From assembly GCF_001461695.1 (NCBI RefSeq), contig NZ_AUTC01000163.1:1-43798 (forward strand): DNA of 43,798 nt, in the 5' to 3' direction. Both the position numbers and the translations under genes were made by a program. This stretch comes from Sinorhizobium fredii USDA 205 (GTDB lineage: Bacteria; Pseudomonadota; Alphaproteobacteria; Rhizobiales; Rhizobiaceae). Shown piece by piece: positions 15,557 through 24,218 of the stretch. The notes below the pieces were generated by a model. That model saw only the letters and a program-made list of their open reading frames with translations, was not told the DNA's origin and made no database searches. Numbering within the stretch: the first letter of the stretch is position 1; every line of letters begins with the position of its first letter.

Positions 15557-15641
15557 TGGTGGAGGGAGTTGGATTTGAACCAACGTAGGCTGAGCCAACG
15601 GATTTACAGTCCGTCCCCTTTAACCACTCGGGCATCCCTCC
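15557..15641 (-). tRNA. tRNA-Tyr (anticodon GTA)
   Basis: This 85-nt class II tRNA has a long variable arm and encoded CCA. The acceptor stem is GGAGGGA/TCCCTCC, and the anticodon GTA sits in the loop CTGTAAA. It is the first gene of a Tyr-Gly operon that in related genomes continues into tuf. Confidence 0.97.
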
Positions 15642-15728
15642 ATTATTCTGTCGGGATCAATCGACCAAGCTTTTGAGATCGTAGAAGAACCGGCGCCGTT
15701 TTCGTGCCGCCTCGCGATCTGCGCCGGG

Positions 15729-15757
15729 TATATGACCGCCCACCTTCTTCCTGTCAA
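15729..15757 (-). promoter_or_regulatory. Candidate sigma70 promoter of the tRNA-Tyr/tRNA-Gly operon
   Basis: The minus strand has a perfect -35 TTGACA (15752-15757) and a -10-like CATATA (15729-15734) with a 17-bp spacer, about 80 bases upstream of tRNA-Tyr. The -10 is imperfect. After the prophage insertion, transcripts from here would run antisense through the integrase gene. Confidence 0.6.
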
Positions 15758-15858
15758 CAGAGCGAAACGGAAAATTTCAGAAATTCTCCACAGGCACAGA
15801 CGAGCACGGTTTTCCGAAACCATTTCCAAGACCGAACGAACCTCTCTATAAGACGCGC

Positions 15859-16734
15859 ATGAGCAAGGACAAGAGCGGCGACAAGAGCGCCAAGGACAGC
15901 CACTACGCCACTCTCCGGCGCGCCCATCGCGACGCCCGCCGCGAGCGTGGCGAGATTCCGACACCCCGTCCCGACAAGCGCCGGAAGTTGCCGGCCGACT
16001 GGAAGCCGCCGGCGCTGGCGGCCGATGAGGTGCTTCTCTATGGCCTGCATACGGTTCGCGCCGCCCTGGACAATCCGGACCGCACCATCATTCGCCTCAG
16101 CGTAACGCAGAACGCGGCGGTGCGGCTGGAACTCGGCGATCTTTCGGCTCTCCCCTTCCCCGTCGAAACCGTCATGCCGCAGGATCTCGACCGGGCCCTC
16201 GGGCCGGATGCCATCCATCAGGGCGTCATGCTGGAGACGCGGCCGCTGCCGCATCGGAAGCTCGAGGCGCTCAGCGATTGCCCGTTGATCCTGCTGCTCG
16301 ACCAGGTGACTGATCCACACAATGTCGGCGCCATCATGCGTTCGGCGGTCGCCTTCGAGGCCGGCGCGCTGATAACCACCATGCGCCACAGCCCGACGGA
16401 ATCGGGCGTGCTCGCCAAGTCGGCCTCCGGCGCGCTGGAGCTCATTCCCTATATCCAGATCACCAATCTCGCCGACACGATCGAGGAACTGCACGGGCTC
16501 GGTTTCCAGACGATCGGCCTCGATTCGGAGGGGCCGCAACCGCTGGAGGACACCTTCTCGGGCGCGAAGATCGCTCTCGTGCTGGGGTCGGAGGGCAAGG
16601 GGCTGAGGCAGAAGACGCGACAGACCGTCACGTCGCTGGCCCGTCTCGACATGCCGGGCGCCATCAAATCGCTCAACGTTTCGAATGCCGCCGCGATCGC
16701 CATGTACGCAGCAAGGCAGCATCTGAAAGCCTGA
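15859..16734 (+). CDS. rlmB: 23S rRNA 2'-O-methyltransferase RlmB (TrmH/SpoU family)
   Basis: This 291-aa enzyme has the three SpoU motifs: LDQVTDPHNVGAIMRSA (motif 1, with the Asn and Arg), LVLGSEGKGLR (motif 2) and LNVSNAAAIAMY (motif 3). These build the SAM-binding trefoil knot. A substrate-binding L30e-like domain (about 60-135) precedes it, and the first 50 residues are a basic extension (KDKSGDKSAK, RRAHRDARRERGE) that may bind RNA. It would methylate the ribose of G2251 (E. coli numbering) in 23S rRNA. Assignment within the TrmH family is by overall form; it could be a related tRNA/rRNA methylase. Confidence 0.85.
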   Translation: MSKDKSGDKSAKDSHYATLRRAHRDARRERGEIPTPRPDKRRKLPADWKPPALAADEVLLYGLHTVRAALDNPDRTIIRLSVTQNAAVRLELGDLSALPFPVETVMPQDLDRALGPDAIHQGVMLETRPLPHRKLEALSDCPLILLLDQVTDPHNVGAIMRSAVAFEAGALITTMRHSPTESGVLAKSASGALELIPYIQITNLADTIEELHGLGFQTIGLDSEGPQPLEDTFSGAKIALVLGSEGKGLRQKTRQTVTSLARLDMPGAIKSLNVSNAAAIAMYAARQHLKA

Positions 16735-16737
16735 CGA

Positions 16738-17013
16738 TTAGTGTATTGGAACGCTGGTCGTCGTGACCTGGGCCGTGGGGCAGCCGTCGCGGACCTTCTT
16801 CCAGGTCGTGACGTTGAGATCCATCTCGCAACGCGCCATGTAGGAAATGCCGCCGACGCGGATGCACGCGACCTGACCAAGCTCGTATTTCGCGCCGTCG
16901 CGGTTGCGGCAGGTGCAGCGCCGGTCCGGCGGGGACGCAGCCGCACTTTCGGCGACCATGGCGGCAGCCGCCAGCGACAAGGCCAAAACCTGCAAGGCGA
17001 CAAGGCTTTTCAT
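16738..17013 (-). CDS. Small secreted cysteine-rich protein, unknown function
   Basis: This encodes 91 aa from ATG 17013, with a clear signal peptide (MKSLVALQVLALSLAAAAMV, cleavage near AAAS). The mature domain of about 60 residues has six cysteines (CTC, ACIRV, ARCEM, DGC among them), suggesting disulfides in the periplasm. It converges with rlmB, the stops being three bases apart. The frame continues upstream, but that part crosses the terminator-side region and lacks protein character. I recognise no family. Confidence 0.72.
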   Translation of the reverse strand: MKSLVALQVLALSLAAAAMVAESAAASPPDRRCTCRNRDGAKYELGQVACIRVGGISYMARCEMDLNVTTWKKVRDGCPTAQVTTTSVPIH

Positions 17014-17051
17014 ATCGACAGAATAGCGCAATTCCGGGCCAACTAGAAACG

Positions 17052-17085
17052 AAGAATGCCGGCCGCTTGCGCAACCGGCATTCTT
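17052..17085 (-). terminator. Terminator after azoR
   Basis: AAGAATGCCGG (17052-17062) pairs perfectly with CCGGCATTCTT (17075-17085), an 11-bp stem with a 12-base loop. On the minus strand it is followed by CGTTTC. It lies between the azoR stop and the small secreted-protein gene, so it ends azoR transcription and may also serve opposing transcripts. Confidence 0.7.
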
Positions 17086-17130
17086 CCGCAACAGGACCGG
17101 CATCTTTGTTGGAGCCGGCCGAATTGATGC

Positions 17131-17751
17131 TTAGCTCGCGAGCCGCAGAACGTTGCCCTCAGCGATCGTCTTTTCAGCTTCGGCAATGGCGAACTGCTTT
17201 TGGTCGGTACCAAGGTTCAGGCCCTCGGCACGGACGAATTCGACATCGGTGATCCCGAAGAAGCCGAAGACAGTGCGCAAATAGGCTTCCTGATGATCCA
17301 TGGCCGCGGCTCGCCCAGCAGAGTAGTGCCCACCGCGCGTCGAGGCGACGATGACCTTCTTGCCCTTGGCGAGACCCTCCGGGCCGGCTTCGGTGTAGCG
17401 GAAGGTCTTGCCGGCGACGGCCAGGCGATCGATCCAGGCTTTCAGCTGGCTCGGGATCGAGAAGTTGTACATCGGCGCGCCGACGACGATCGTGTCGGCG
17501 GCAAGGAACTCGTCGAGCATCTGGCGGCCGGTCCGGACATCCGAAGCCAGCGCCGGATCTACGCCGTCGAGATCGGCGGGCGCCATGATCTGCGCGCCGG
17601 TCAAATGCTGCAGCCGCTCGGAGACGAGGTCGCGATAGATCACTTTCGCATCGGGCCGGTCGGCCTTGATCTGCGAGACGATCGCTGCCGTCAGGCGACG
17701 GGAAACCGAATGTTCTCCGAGAATGCCGGAGTCGATATGAAGGACGTTCAT
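17131..17751 (-). CDS. azoR: FMN-dependent NADH-azoreductase
   Basis: This 206-aa flavodoxin-fold protein is close to the usual AzoR length (about 200). Its features are MNVLHIDSGILGEHSVSRRL for phosphate binding, the flavin-contact motif APMYNFSIPSQLKAWID and STRGGHYS. Family members reduce quinones and azo compounds using NADH. The ATG at 17751 has an AAGG site about 9 bases upstream. The gene is divergent from a LysR-type regulator across 160 bp that holds a perfect palindrome, suggesting control by that regulator. Formerly annotated acpD in many genomes. Confidence 0.9.
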   Translation of the reverse strand: MNVLHIDSGILGEHSVSRRLTAAIVSQIKADRPDAKVIYRDLVSERLQHLTGAQIMAPADLDGVDPALASDVRTGRQMLDEFLAADTIVVGAPMYNFSIPSQLKAWIDRLAVAGKTFRYTEAGPEGLAKGKKVIVASTRGGHYSAGRAAAMDHQEAYLRTVFGFFGITDVEFVRAEGLNLGTDQKQFAIAEAEKTIAEGNVLRLAS

Positions 17752-17836
17752 GGGAGGCACCTTTGTTTCGAGTTGCGGTGCACAACATATGATTTGAAAA
17801 CAATCACCGGATAAGACGGCGAATAATTGACATTCC

Positions 17837-17852
17837 GTTTCCCGAGGGAAAC
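17837..17852. promoter_or_regulatory. Palindrome between azoR and the LysR-type regulator gene
   Basis: GTTTCCC-GA-GGGAAAC is a perfect inverted repeat with 7-bp arms in the shared 160-bp divergent promoter region, 60 bp from the regulator start and 86 bp from azoR. It is a strong candidate operator for the adjacent regulator. Confidence 0.55.
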
Positions 17853-17911
17853 AATTCAGGCAAACTAGAGCGAATGCGAGCGCCTCCTCGTCCGCTCTGA
17901 TGGAGGCTCGG

Positions 17912-18853
17912 ATGCATGACCTGAACGATATCGCCCTCTTTGCCGCCGTCGTGAAGAACAACGGCTTCAGCGCCGCCGCGCGCGACCTGAACATTCCAAA
18001 GTCCAAGCTCAGCAAGCATGTGGCGCGGCTGGAGGATCAGCTGGGCGTTCGCCTTCTCGAACGCTCGACGCGCAAACTGCGCGTGACCGAAATCGGTCGC
18101 GTTTTCTACGAACATGCCCAGGGATTGCTGGACGGCGTGGCGGCCGTGGAAGCGGAGATCGCCGCAGTGCGCGGCGAGCCGACCGGCGTCGTGCGGCTCG
18201 GCTGCCCGCTCGGCTTCACACCGATGCTCGCAGACATCCTTCCCGGTTTTCATCGCCGGTACCCGGGAGTCCGGCTACTGATCACAGCGACGAACCGGCG
18301 CCTCGACATGATCGAAGAGCGATTCGACGTGGCACTGCGGGCGCGCGACCAGCTCGACACCGACAGCCAACTGATCGTACGCAAGTTCGGCGAGGTGCGG
18401 CAACGGCTCGCCGCGAGCCCGACGCTTCTTGCCCGTCTCGGAGAGGTCACAACCTCCAACCTCTCCGAAATGCCGACGCTGTCGATGAACGAGCAACACG
18501 CGAATGACATTTGGCGCCTCTTTCACGCCGATGGAGGGTCGATGGAGATCGCACACCGGCCGGTGATCGGCTGCAGCGACTTTGTCATCCTCGAACGCGC
18601 CGCGATCGAAGGCATGGGGATCGCGATGCTACCGGACCACATCTGCGAGCGTGCCTTTCGCACCGGCGTGCTCGTCCCGGTGCTTCCCGAATGGACGTCC
18701 GGCAACGTCATGGTCCACCTCGTCTTCCCCTCACGCCAGGGCATGCTGCCGGCGACCCGCGCCTTGATCGACTACCTCGCCGAAAACCTGATCAAGGCCA
18801 TGGAACGCTGCCGCGAGGTGGATCCGAGGCCGGCGCAGTCATTCGATATTTGA
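17912..18853 (+). CDS. LysR-family transcriptional regulator, divergent from azoR
   Basis: This 313-aa protein has an N-terminal winged helix-turn-helix (about 5-65: FSAAARDLNIPKSKLSKHVARLE), a linker helix and a periplasmic-binding-like effector domain (about 90-300). I chose ATG 17912 because GGAGG lies 5 bases upstream; an ATG at 17900 would add four residues but overlaps that site. LysR regulators of this subgroup (close to DsdC/AaeR-like forms) often control a divergent oxidoreductase gene. Here that is azoR, and a perfect palindrome lies between them. The inducer is not evident. Confidence 0.9.
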   Translation: MHDLNDIALFAAVVKNNGFSAAARDLNIPKSKLSKHVARLEDQLGVRLLERSTRKLRVTEIGRVFYEHAQGLLDGVAAVEAEIAAVRGEPTGVVRLGCPLGFTPMLADILPGFHRRYPGVRLLITATNRRLDMIEERFDVALRARDQLDTDSQLIVRKFGEVRQRLAASPTLLARLGEVTTSNLSEMPTLSMNEQHANDIWRLFHADGGSMEIAHRPVIGCSDFVILERAAIEGMGIAMLPDHICERAFRTGVLVPVLPEWTSGNVMVHLVFPSRQGMLPATRALIDYLAENLIKAMERCREVDPRPAQSFDI

Positions 18854-18921
18854 GGGAATCGCAAATCATCGATCGGCCGAGGCGGCATCGCGGCAGATTT
18901 ACCGAAAAGCTTTGAGAGAAA

Positions 18922-18997
18922 TGGTGCCCCCAGAGAGACTCGAACTCCCGACCTACTGATTACAAATCAGCCGCTCTACCAACTGAGCTATAAGGGC
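18922..18997 (-). tRNA. tRNA-Thr (anticodon TGT)
   Basis: This 76-nt tRNA has encoded CCA. The acceptor stem GCCCTTA pairs with TGGGGGC using two G-U pairs, the D arm is AGCTCAGTTGGTAGAGC, the anticodon loop is TTTGTAA and the T arm contains GAGTTCGAGTC. It decodes ACA/ACG. It stands alone between the LysR-type gene and nadK, on the opposite strand to both. A weak upstream promoter (TTGCTT or TTTACA near 19040) is possible. Confidence 0.97.
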
Positions 18998-19152
18998 ACG
19001 CTTCGACCACGGGAGTTAGCATATTCCTTCCCGGTGTAAAGCAAAAATGCGGCCCCCCTGAAAATTTCGGGTGCACTTGCCGCAGGGGCATGACAGAAAA
19101 ATAGGCATGGTGCCGATCGCCGCGCCGCACGCAACAACAACGGACTGAATGC

Positions 19153-19923
19153 ATGACCCAGTTCAGCACACTTGCCTTCATCGCCTCGACGGCCGACGAG
19201 GCGCAGAAGGCGGCGAAAGAGCTCAAGGCGATATACGGAGACCACGATCCGGAGCAGGCGGACGTGATCGTCGCGCTCGGCGGCGACGGTTTCATGCTGC
19301 ACACGCTGCACAAGACGATGAACAGCGGCAAGCGCGTCTACGGCATGAATCGCGGCTCGGTCGGCTTCCTGATGAACCGCTACAGCACCGAGGACCTGCG
19401 CGAGCGCATCGCCAGTGCAGTCGACAACGCATTTCACCCCCTGGAAATGCGCACGGTCGACGTCAACGGCAATGCATTCACCGCGCTCGCGATCAACGAG
19501 GTCTATCTTTTCCGGCAGTCCTACCAAGCCGCCAAGCTCAAGGTCATCGTCGACGGCAAGGTGCGGCTCGATGAACTGACCTGCGACGGGCTGCTGCTCG
19601 CGACGCCGGCGGGCTCGACCGCATACAACCTCTCCGCGCATGGCCCGATCCTGCCGCTTGAGGCCCCTCTTCTCGCGCTGACCCCGGTCAGCCCTTTCCG
19701 GCCGCGGCGCTGGCGCGGCGCGCTGCTTCCCAATCGCGTCACCGTCGAGATCGAGATCCTCGAGGCCGAAAAGCGGCCGGTCAACGCTGTCGCGGATCAC
19801 CAGGAGGTCAAGTCGGTCGGCCGGGTGCAGATCGCCGAGTCGGAAAAGCTGACGGCCCGCATCCTGTCCGATCCGGACCACTCCTGGTCCGACCGGATTC
19901 TCGCCGAACAGTTCTCCAACTGA
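19153..19923 (+). CDS. nadK: NAD kinase
   Basis: This 256-aa enzyme phosphorylates NAD to NADP with ATP. It has the signature GGDG at 43-46 (ALGGDGFMLHTL), the NE motif in LAINEVYLF, and the Gly/Thr-rich TPAGSTAYNLSAHGPI that binds NAD. Length matches short alphaproteobacterial forms lacking the N-terminal extension of E. coli (292 aa). It stands alone on the + strand after tRNA-Thr. The ribosome site is weak (CGGA). Confidence 0.93.
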   Translation: MTQFSTLAFIASTADEAQKAAKELKAIYGDHDPEQADVIVALGGDGFMLHTLHKTMNSGKRVYGMNRGSVGFLMNRYSTEDLRERIASAVDNAFHPLEMRTVDVNGNAFTALAINEVYLFRQSYQAAKLKVIVDGKVRLDELTCDGLLLATPAGSTAYNLSAHGPILPLEAPLLALTPVSPFRPRRWRGALLPNRVTVEIEILEAEKRPVNAVADHQEVKSVGRVQIAESEKLTARILSDPDHSWSDRILAEQFSN

Positions 19924-19990
19924 AATCACCCGATATGGTAGTCTGCAGAAGCGGTTGTCATCCAAAGCCGCCTGCGAGGGATTGTTGACG

Positions 19991-20479
19991 ATGCACAAGC
20001 CCCTGTTGATCGCGCTTTGCCTGGTTCTGGCCGCCGCCGCTGCACGGGCGCAGGAAAGCGAAATCGTCCCCTCGAACGTCACCTTCGTGACGAGTACGGG
20101 CTATTGGGAGAACGGCTCGGTTGCGGCACCGTCGGACGATCCGACCGGCAGCGCGCAAGAATCCAAAGCCGCACAGCGCGGCTATTACAAGCTGATTGCC
20201 GTACGGCAGGCGGACGGAACCGCAAGCATCCATCTCCAGCAAATCGCCGTGACGTCAGCCGGCCCCGAGGTGGTCTCCTCCGCCGAACTCGAGGAATTCG
20301 CGGCGATGAAGCCGTTCGTCACCGACATTCGTCCCGAAAGCTCGACGGGCATCACCCGGCAGCCGGGAATGCACGCGACGGTCTATCTGAAGACGGACCC
20401 GTCCGCCACCGAACCGGAATCCTGGACGGTGCTGATCGACGAAGTCGGCGATATCAAGATCGAGCGCGCCACCAACTGA
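19991..20479 (+). CDS. Secreted protein of unknown function
   Basis: This encodes 162 aa from ATG 19991 (GAGGGA about 10 bases upstream). A signal peptide (MHKPLLIALCLVLAAAAARA, cleavage after ARA) is followed by a soluble domain with alternating strands (YYKLIAVRQADGTASIHLQQI, WTVLIDEVGDIKIE). It follows nadK by 67 bases and may share its transcript. The convergent prfB terminator lies just beyond. I recognise no family; it is probably periplasmic. Confidence 0.75.
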   Translation: MHKPLLIALCLVLAAAAARAQESEIVPSNVTFVTSTGYWENGSVAAPSDDPTGSAQESKAAQRGYYKLIAVRQADGTASIHLQQIAVTSAGPEVVSSAELEEFAAMKPFVTDIRPESSTGITRQPGMHATVYLKTDPSATEPESWTVLIDEVGDIKIERATN

Positions 20480-20484
20480 ACCTC

Positions 20485-20513
20485 AAAAGAAAACGGCCGG
20501 GGAGCCCGGCCGT
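20485..20513 (-). terminator. prfB intrinsic terminator
   Basis: ACGGCCGGG (20493-20501) pairs with CCCGGCCGT (20505-20513) with a 3-base loop. The minus strand then reads TTTTCTTTT. It follows the prfB stop by about 22 bases and, on the other strand, the secreted-protein gene, so it may work both ways. Confidence 0.8.
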
Positions 20514-20535
20514 GATCCCTATTTTTCGGGGAGAA

Positions 20536-21667
20536 TCAGTTTAGGTCGTCAACGACTGCGTCCGCTCCGCCGCTGACGCGGTGGGCAAGCGCCGCCTCCA
20601 TGAACTCGTTGAGCTCGCCGTCGAGCACATCGCCCGGGCTCGTGCTTTCGACGCCTGTCCTCAGGTCCTTCACCAGCTGGTAGGGCTGTAGGACATAGGA
20701 GCGGATCTGGTGCCCCCAGCCGATGTCGGTCTTCGACGCCGCTTCGGCATTGGCCGCGTCCTCGCGCTTCTTGAGCTCGGCTTCATAGAGCCGGGCGCGC
20801 AGCATGTCCCAAGCCTTGGCGCGGTTCTTGTGCTGCGAACGCTCCTGCTGGCACTGCACGACGATGCCGCTCGGCATGTGCGTGATGCGCACCGCTGAAT
20901 CGGTCGTGTTGACGTGCTGACCGCCGGCGCCCGACGACCGGTAGGTATCGATGCGGCAATCGCCTTCGTTGATGTCGATCTGGATCGAATCGTCGACGAC
21001 CGGATAGACCCAGATGGACGAGAACGAGGTGTGACGGCGGGCGTTGCTGTCATAGGGCGAGATGCGGACGAGTCGATGGACGCCCGATTCCGTCTTCAGC
21101 CAGCCATAGGCGTTGTGGCCCTTGACGAGCAGCGTCGCCGACTTGATGCCGGCCTCTTCCCCATCCTGGATTTCCATGAGCTCCACCTTGTAGCCCTGGC
21201 GCTCCGCCCAGCGGGAATACATGCGAAGCAGCATGTTCGCCCAGTCCTGGCTTTCGGTGCCGCCGGCGCCGGAGTGGACTTCGAGATAGGTGTCGTTCTG
21301 GTCCGCCTCGCCCGAAAGCATGGCCTCGACCTGCTTCTTCGCAGCCTCGTTGTGCAGCTGCCGGAGCGCTTCCTCGGCCTCGGTGACGATGGCCGAATCG
21401 CCTTCCTCTTCGCCGAGTTCGATGAGCTCGATGTTGTCGCTGAGCTGCTGCTCGAAACGGCGCAGCCCGGTGATGCTGTCGTCGAGCTGCTGGCGCTCGC
21501 GCATCAGTTTCTGCGCCTCGCCGGCATCGTTCCAGAGCGCTGGATCTTCCGCCCTGTTGTTCAACCAGTCCAGTCGTCTTACCGCCTGGTCCCAGTCAAA
21601 GATGCCTCCTCAGCAGGCTTATGGCCTGCTTGATTTCGTCAACAATGTTCTCGATTTCGCTGCGCAT
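20536..21667 (-). CDS. prfB: Peptide chain release factor 2 (with programmed +1 frameshift)
   Basis: RF2 recognises UGA and UAA and releases the peptide. Translation starts at ATG 21667, reads 23 codons to CTT, then meets an in-frame TGA; shifting +1 at that point continues through 353 codons to 20536, giving about 376 aa. The GGQ catalytic loop (SSGAGGQHVNTTDSAVR) is intact. The stop-recognition tripeptide appears as SPY (ISPYDSNARRHTSF) instead of the E. coli SPF, which I believe is normal in alphaproteobacteria. The gene is followed by a strong terminator and sits 97 bp downstream of mrcA on the same strand. Confidence 0.95.
21595..21610 (-). promoter_or_regulatory. prfB autoregulatory frameshift signal
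   Basis: The minus strand reads AGGAGG CAT CTT TGA C. A Shine-Dalgarno-like AGGAGG lies three bases before the CUU slippery codon, directly followed by UGA and C. This is the canonical RF2 feedback device: low RF2 slows termination at UGA and favours the +1 shift that makes RF2. The + strand GAC codon begins at 21597. Confidence 0.95.
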
Positions 21668-21713
21668 GGTCCTGCTTCTTGATGTGGCTTTTCAGAATGT
21701 GAGGGTCAAATAG

Positions 21714-21749
21714 CGATGCCCGCCGCCGATGTAAAGGCGACGGGCATCG
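21714..21749 (-). terminator. Hairpin after mrcA
   Basis: CGATGCCCG (21714-21722) pairs with CGGGCATCG (21741-21749), and the inner GCCGCC/GGCG bases extend the stem. It lies between the mrcA stop and the prfB start. There is no clear U-tract, so it may reduce rather than stop read-through into prfB. Confidence 0.5.
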
Positions 21750-21764
21750 TCCTGAAGATAAGGC

Positions 21765-24218
21765 TCAGAAGAGGCCGTTCGAGCCGGAGGTCACGGCCTG
21801 GTTGGCCTGCGGGGAGTTCCTCAGAATCTCCTCCGGCGGCGCGTATTCGTCGAGGTCGCCGATGACCGAGAAGGTTTCGGCCGGACCGGTCCCCGGCTTG
21901 AAGGCTTCGATGATCGTGTCCGGTTCGCCTTCTACCGCTGCCATGCCGGTCTTCCGGTTGACCGGGATGAGGCTCATGCCTTCCGGAACCACGAATTTGC
22001 CGGGCTGCGTGCCCTTGACGGCTTCCTGCATGAAGGCATTGAAGATCGGTGCCGAGAGGCTGCCGCCCGTCGCACCGCGGCCGAGCGGCGCCGGATCGTC
22101 GAAGCCTAGATAGAGACCGGCGACGAGATCTGGCGTATAGCCGACGAACCAGGCGTCCTTCTCGTCGTTGGTCGTGCCGGTCTTGCCGGCGACGGGGCGA
22201 TCCAGCTGAATCTTGCCGGCGGCCGTACCCCGCGCGATCACGCCTTCCATCATCGAGGTGATCTGGAAGGAGGTCATCGGATCGAGGACCTGCTGACGGT
22301 TGTCGGTCAGGACCGGCTCTTCCTGCTCGGCCCAATCGTCGGCGTTGCAGTTGTCGCAGGTGCGGTCCTCGTGGCGGAAAATCGTCTTGCCGTAGCGGTC
22401 CTGGATGCGGTCGATCAGCGACGGTTTGATCTGCTTGCCGCCATTGGCAATAACCGCATAGGCCGACACCATGCGCAGCACGGTGGTCTCGCCGGAGCCG
22501 AGCGACATGGAAAGAAGCGGCGGCATCTTGTCGTAGATGCCGAAGCGCTCGGCATATTCGGCGACGAGGTTCATGCCCATGTCGTTGGCGAGCCGCACGG
22601 TCATCAGGTTACGGGACTTTTCAATGCCGAGGCGCAGCGTCGAAGGTCCGGCGGAGCCGCCGCCATAGTTTTCCGGGCGCCACACCTGACCGCCGGCAAC
22701 AATCTCGATCGGCGCATCGAGAATGACCGAGGCGGGGGTATAGCCGTTGTCGAGGGCAGCCGCATAGACGAAGGGTTTGAAGGAGGAGCCGGGCTGGCGC
22801 ATCGCCTGCGTGGCGCGGTTGAACTCCGACTGGCCATAGGAGAAGCCGCCGACCATCGCCAGCACACGGCCCGTATGCGGATCCATCGCCACCAGGCCGC
22901 CCTGAACCTTCGGCGGCTGGCGAAGCCGATACTGCCCCTGTGTCTTGAGCGGCTCGACATAGACGACATCGCCGGGGCCGACCGCCCCCTCGGGGGACTT
23001 CGCCGTCTTGCGCTGGCCGCCGGCGGAGCGATAGGCCCATTTCATGTTCTCTGCGGAAATGTATCCGGTGACGCGTTCCGCAACGATCTTGCCGGATGCT
23101 TCCTTCGCCGGCTGGATGCCGATTTCGGCGCCTTCGCCGTCGACCGCAAGTACGACTGCAAGTTTCCACTCCGGTACGTCGTTCAGGGCCGGGACCTTGC
23201 TCAAAGGCTCGCCCCAATCGCCGCCGATCTCAATCGTCTTGACCGGTCCGTGAAAACCGCGGCGCTCGTCATAGGTCAACAGCCCATCCTGCAGCGCCTT
23301 GCGGGCGATGATCTGCAGGTGCGGATCGAGCGACGTGCGCACCGAAAGACCGCCTTCATAAAGGGCATTGTCGCCATATTTCTGGATGATCTGCCGACGG
23401 ACTTCTTCGGCGAAGTAGTCCGAGGCGAAAAGATGGGCACCGCCGCGCCGCGGCGTGACGCCGAGAGGCTGTTTCTTCGCCTCCTCGCCATCCGGCTTGG
23501 TGACGTAGCCGTTTTCGACCATGCGATCGATCACCCAGTTGCGGCGCTCGATCGCCGCTTCGGTCTTGCGGAACGGGTGATAGTTGGCCGGTCCTTTCGG
23601 CAGGGCAGCGAGATAGGCGGCCTCGGCAACCGTCAGTTCCGTGACGGACTTGTCGAAATAGGTGAGCGACGCACCGGCAACGCCATAGGAATTCAGCCCG
23701 AAGAAGATCTCGTTCAGATAGAGTTCGAGAATGCGATCCTTGGTGTAGGCCTGCTCGATGCGGAAGGAGAGGATCGCCTCCTTGATCTTGCGGTCGATCG
23801 TCTGATCGGCGGTCAGCAGGAAGTTCTTCGCCACCTGCTGGGTGATCGTCGAGGCACCGACCGGGCGCCGGCCCGAGCCAAAATTCTGGACGTTGACGGC
23901 GATGGCGCGGGCGAGGCCGGTGACGTCGACGCCCGGATGCTTGTAGAAATTCTTGTCCTCGGCGGAGATGAAGGCCGCCTTGACGCGATCCGGTATGGCC
24001 TGGATCGGCAGATAGAGGCGGCGCTCGCGCGCATATTCGGCAATCAGCGCCCCGTTTCCGGCATGAAAGCGCGTCGTGACCGGCGGCGCATATTTGGCCA
24101 GCACCTCATAGTCGGGCAGATCCTTGGTGATCGCGCCCAAATAGATCGCGATAACCGCAGCGGCACCGAGCAGCAGAAACGCACCAATGCCGAAAAAATA
24201 TCCTATCAGTCTGATCAT
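21765..24218 (-). CDS. mrcA: Penicillin-binding protein 1A (bifunctional peptidoglycan synthase)
   Basis: This 817-aa class A PBP has an N-terminal membrane anchor (residues about 5-28). The GT51 transglycosylase domain follows: the catalytic Glu is at 87 in EDKNFYKHPG, then GASTITQQVAKNFLL and the YLNEIFFG motif. After an OB-like insert (about 320-435) the transpeptidase domain has the S478-S-F-K481 active site, SRN in EKSRNLMTVR, and KTGTTND. It polymerises and cross-links peptidoglycan in the periplasm. The C-terminus ends with a low-complexity tail. It lies downstream of amiC on the same strand, making a cell-wall pair. Confidence 0.95.
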   Translation of the reverse strand: MIRLIGYFFGIGAFLLLGAAAVIAIYLGAITKDLPDYEVLAKYAPPVTTRFHAGNGALIAEYARERRLYLPIQAIPDRVKAAFISAEDKNFYKHPGVDVTGLARAIAVNVQNFGSGRRPVGASTITQQVAKNFLLTADQTIDRKIKEAILSFRIEQAYTKDRILELYLNEIFFGLNSYGVAGASLTYFDKSVTELTVAEAAYLAALPKGPANYHPFRKTEAAIERRNWVIDRMVENGYVTKPDGEEAKKQPLGVTPRRGGAHLFASDYFAEEVRRQIIQKYGDNALYEGGLSVRTSLDPHLQIIARKALQDGLLTYDERRGFHGPVKTIEIGGDWGEPLSKVPALNDVPEWKLAVVLAVDGEGAEIGIQPAKEASGKIVAERVTGYISAENMKWAYRSAGGQRKTAKSPEGAVGPGDVVYVEPLKTQGQYRLRQPPKVQGGLVAMDPHTGRVLAMVGGFSYGQSEFNRATQAMRQPGSSFKPFVYAAALDNGYTPASVILDAPIEIVAGGQVWRPENYGGGSAGPSTLRLGIEKSRNLMTVRLANDMGMNLVAEYAERFGIYDKMPPLLSMSLGSGETTVLRMVSAYAVIANGGKQIKPSLIDRIQDRYGKTIFRHEDRTCDNCNADDWAEQEEPVLTDNRQQVLDPMTSFQITSMMEGVIARGTAAGKIQLDRPVAGKTGTTNDEKDAWFVGYTPDLVAGLYLGFDDPAPLGRGATGGSLSAPIFNAFMQEAVKGTQPGKFVVPEGMSLIPVNRKTGMAAVEGEPDTIIEAFKPGTGPAETFSVIGDLDEYAPPEEILRNSPQANQAVTSGSNGLF

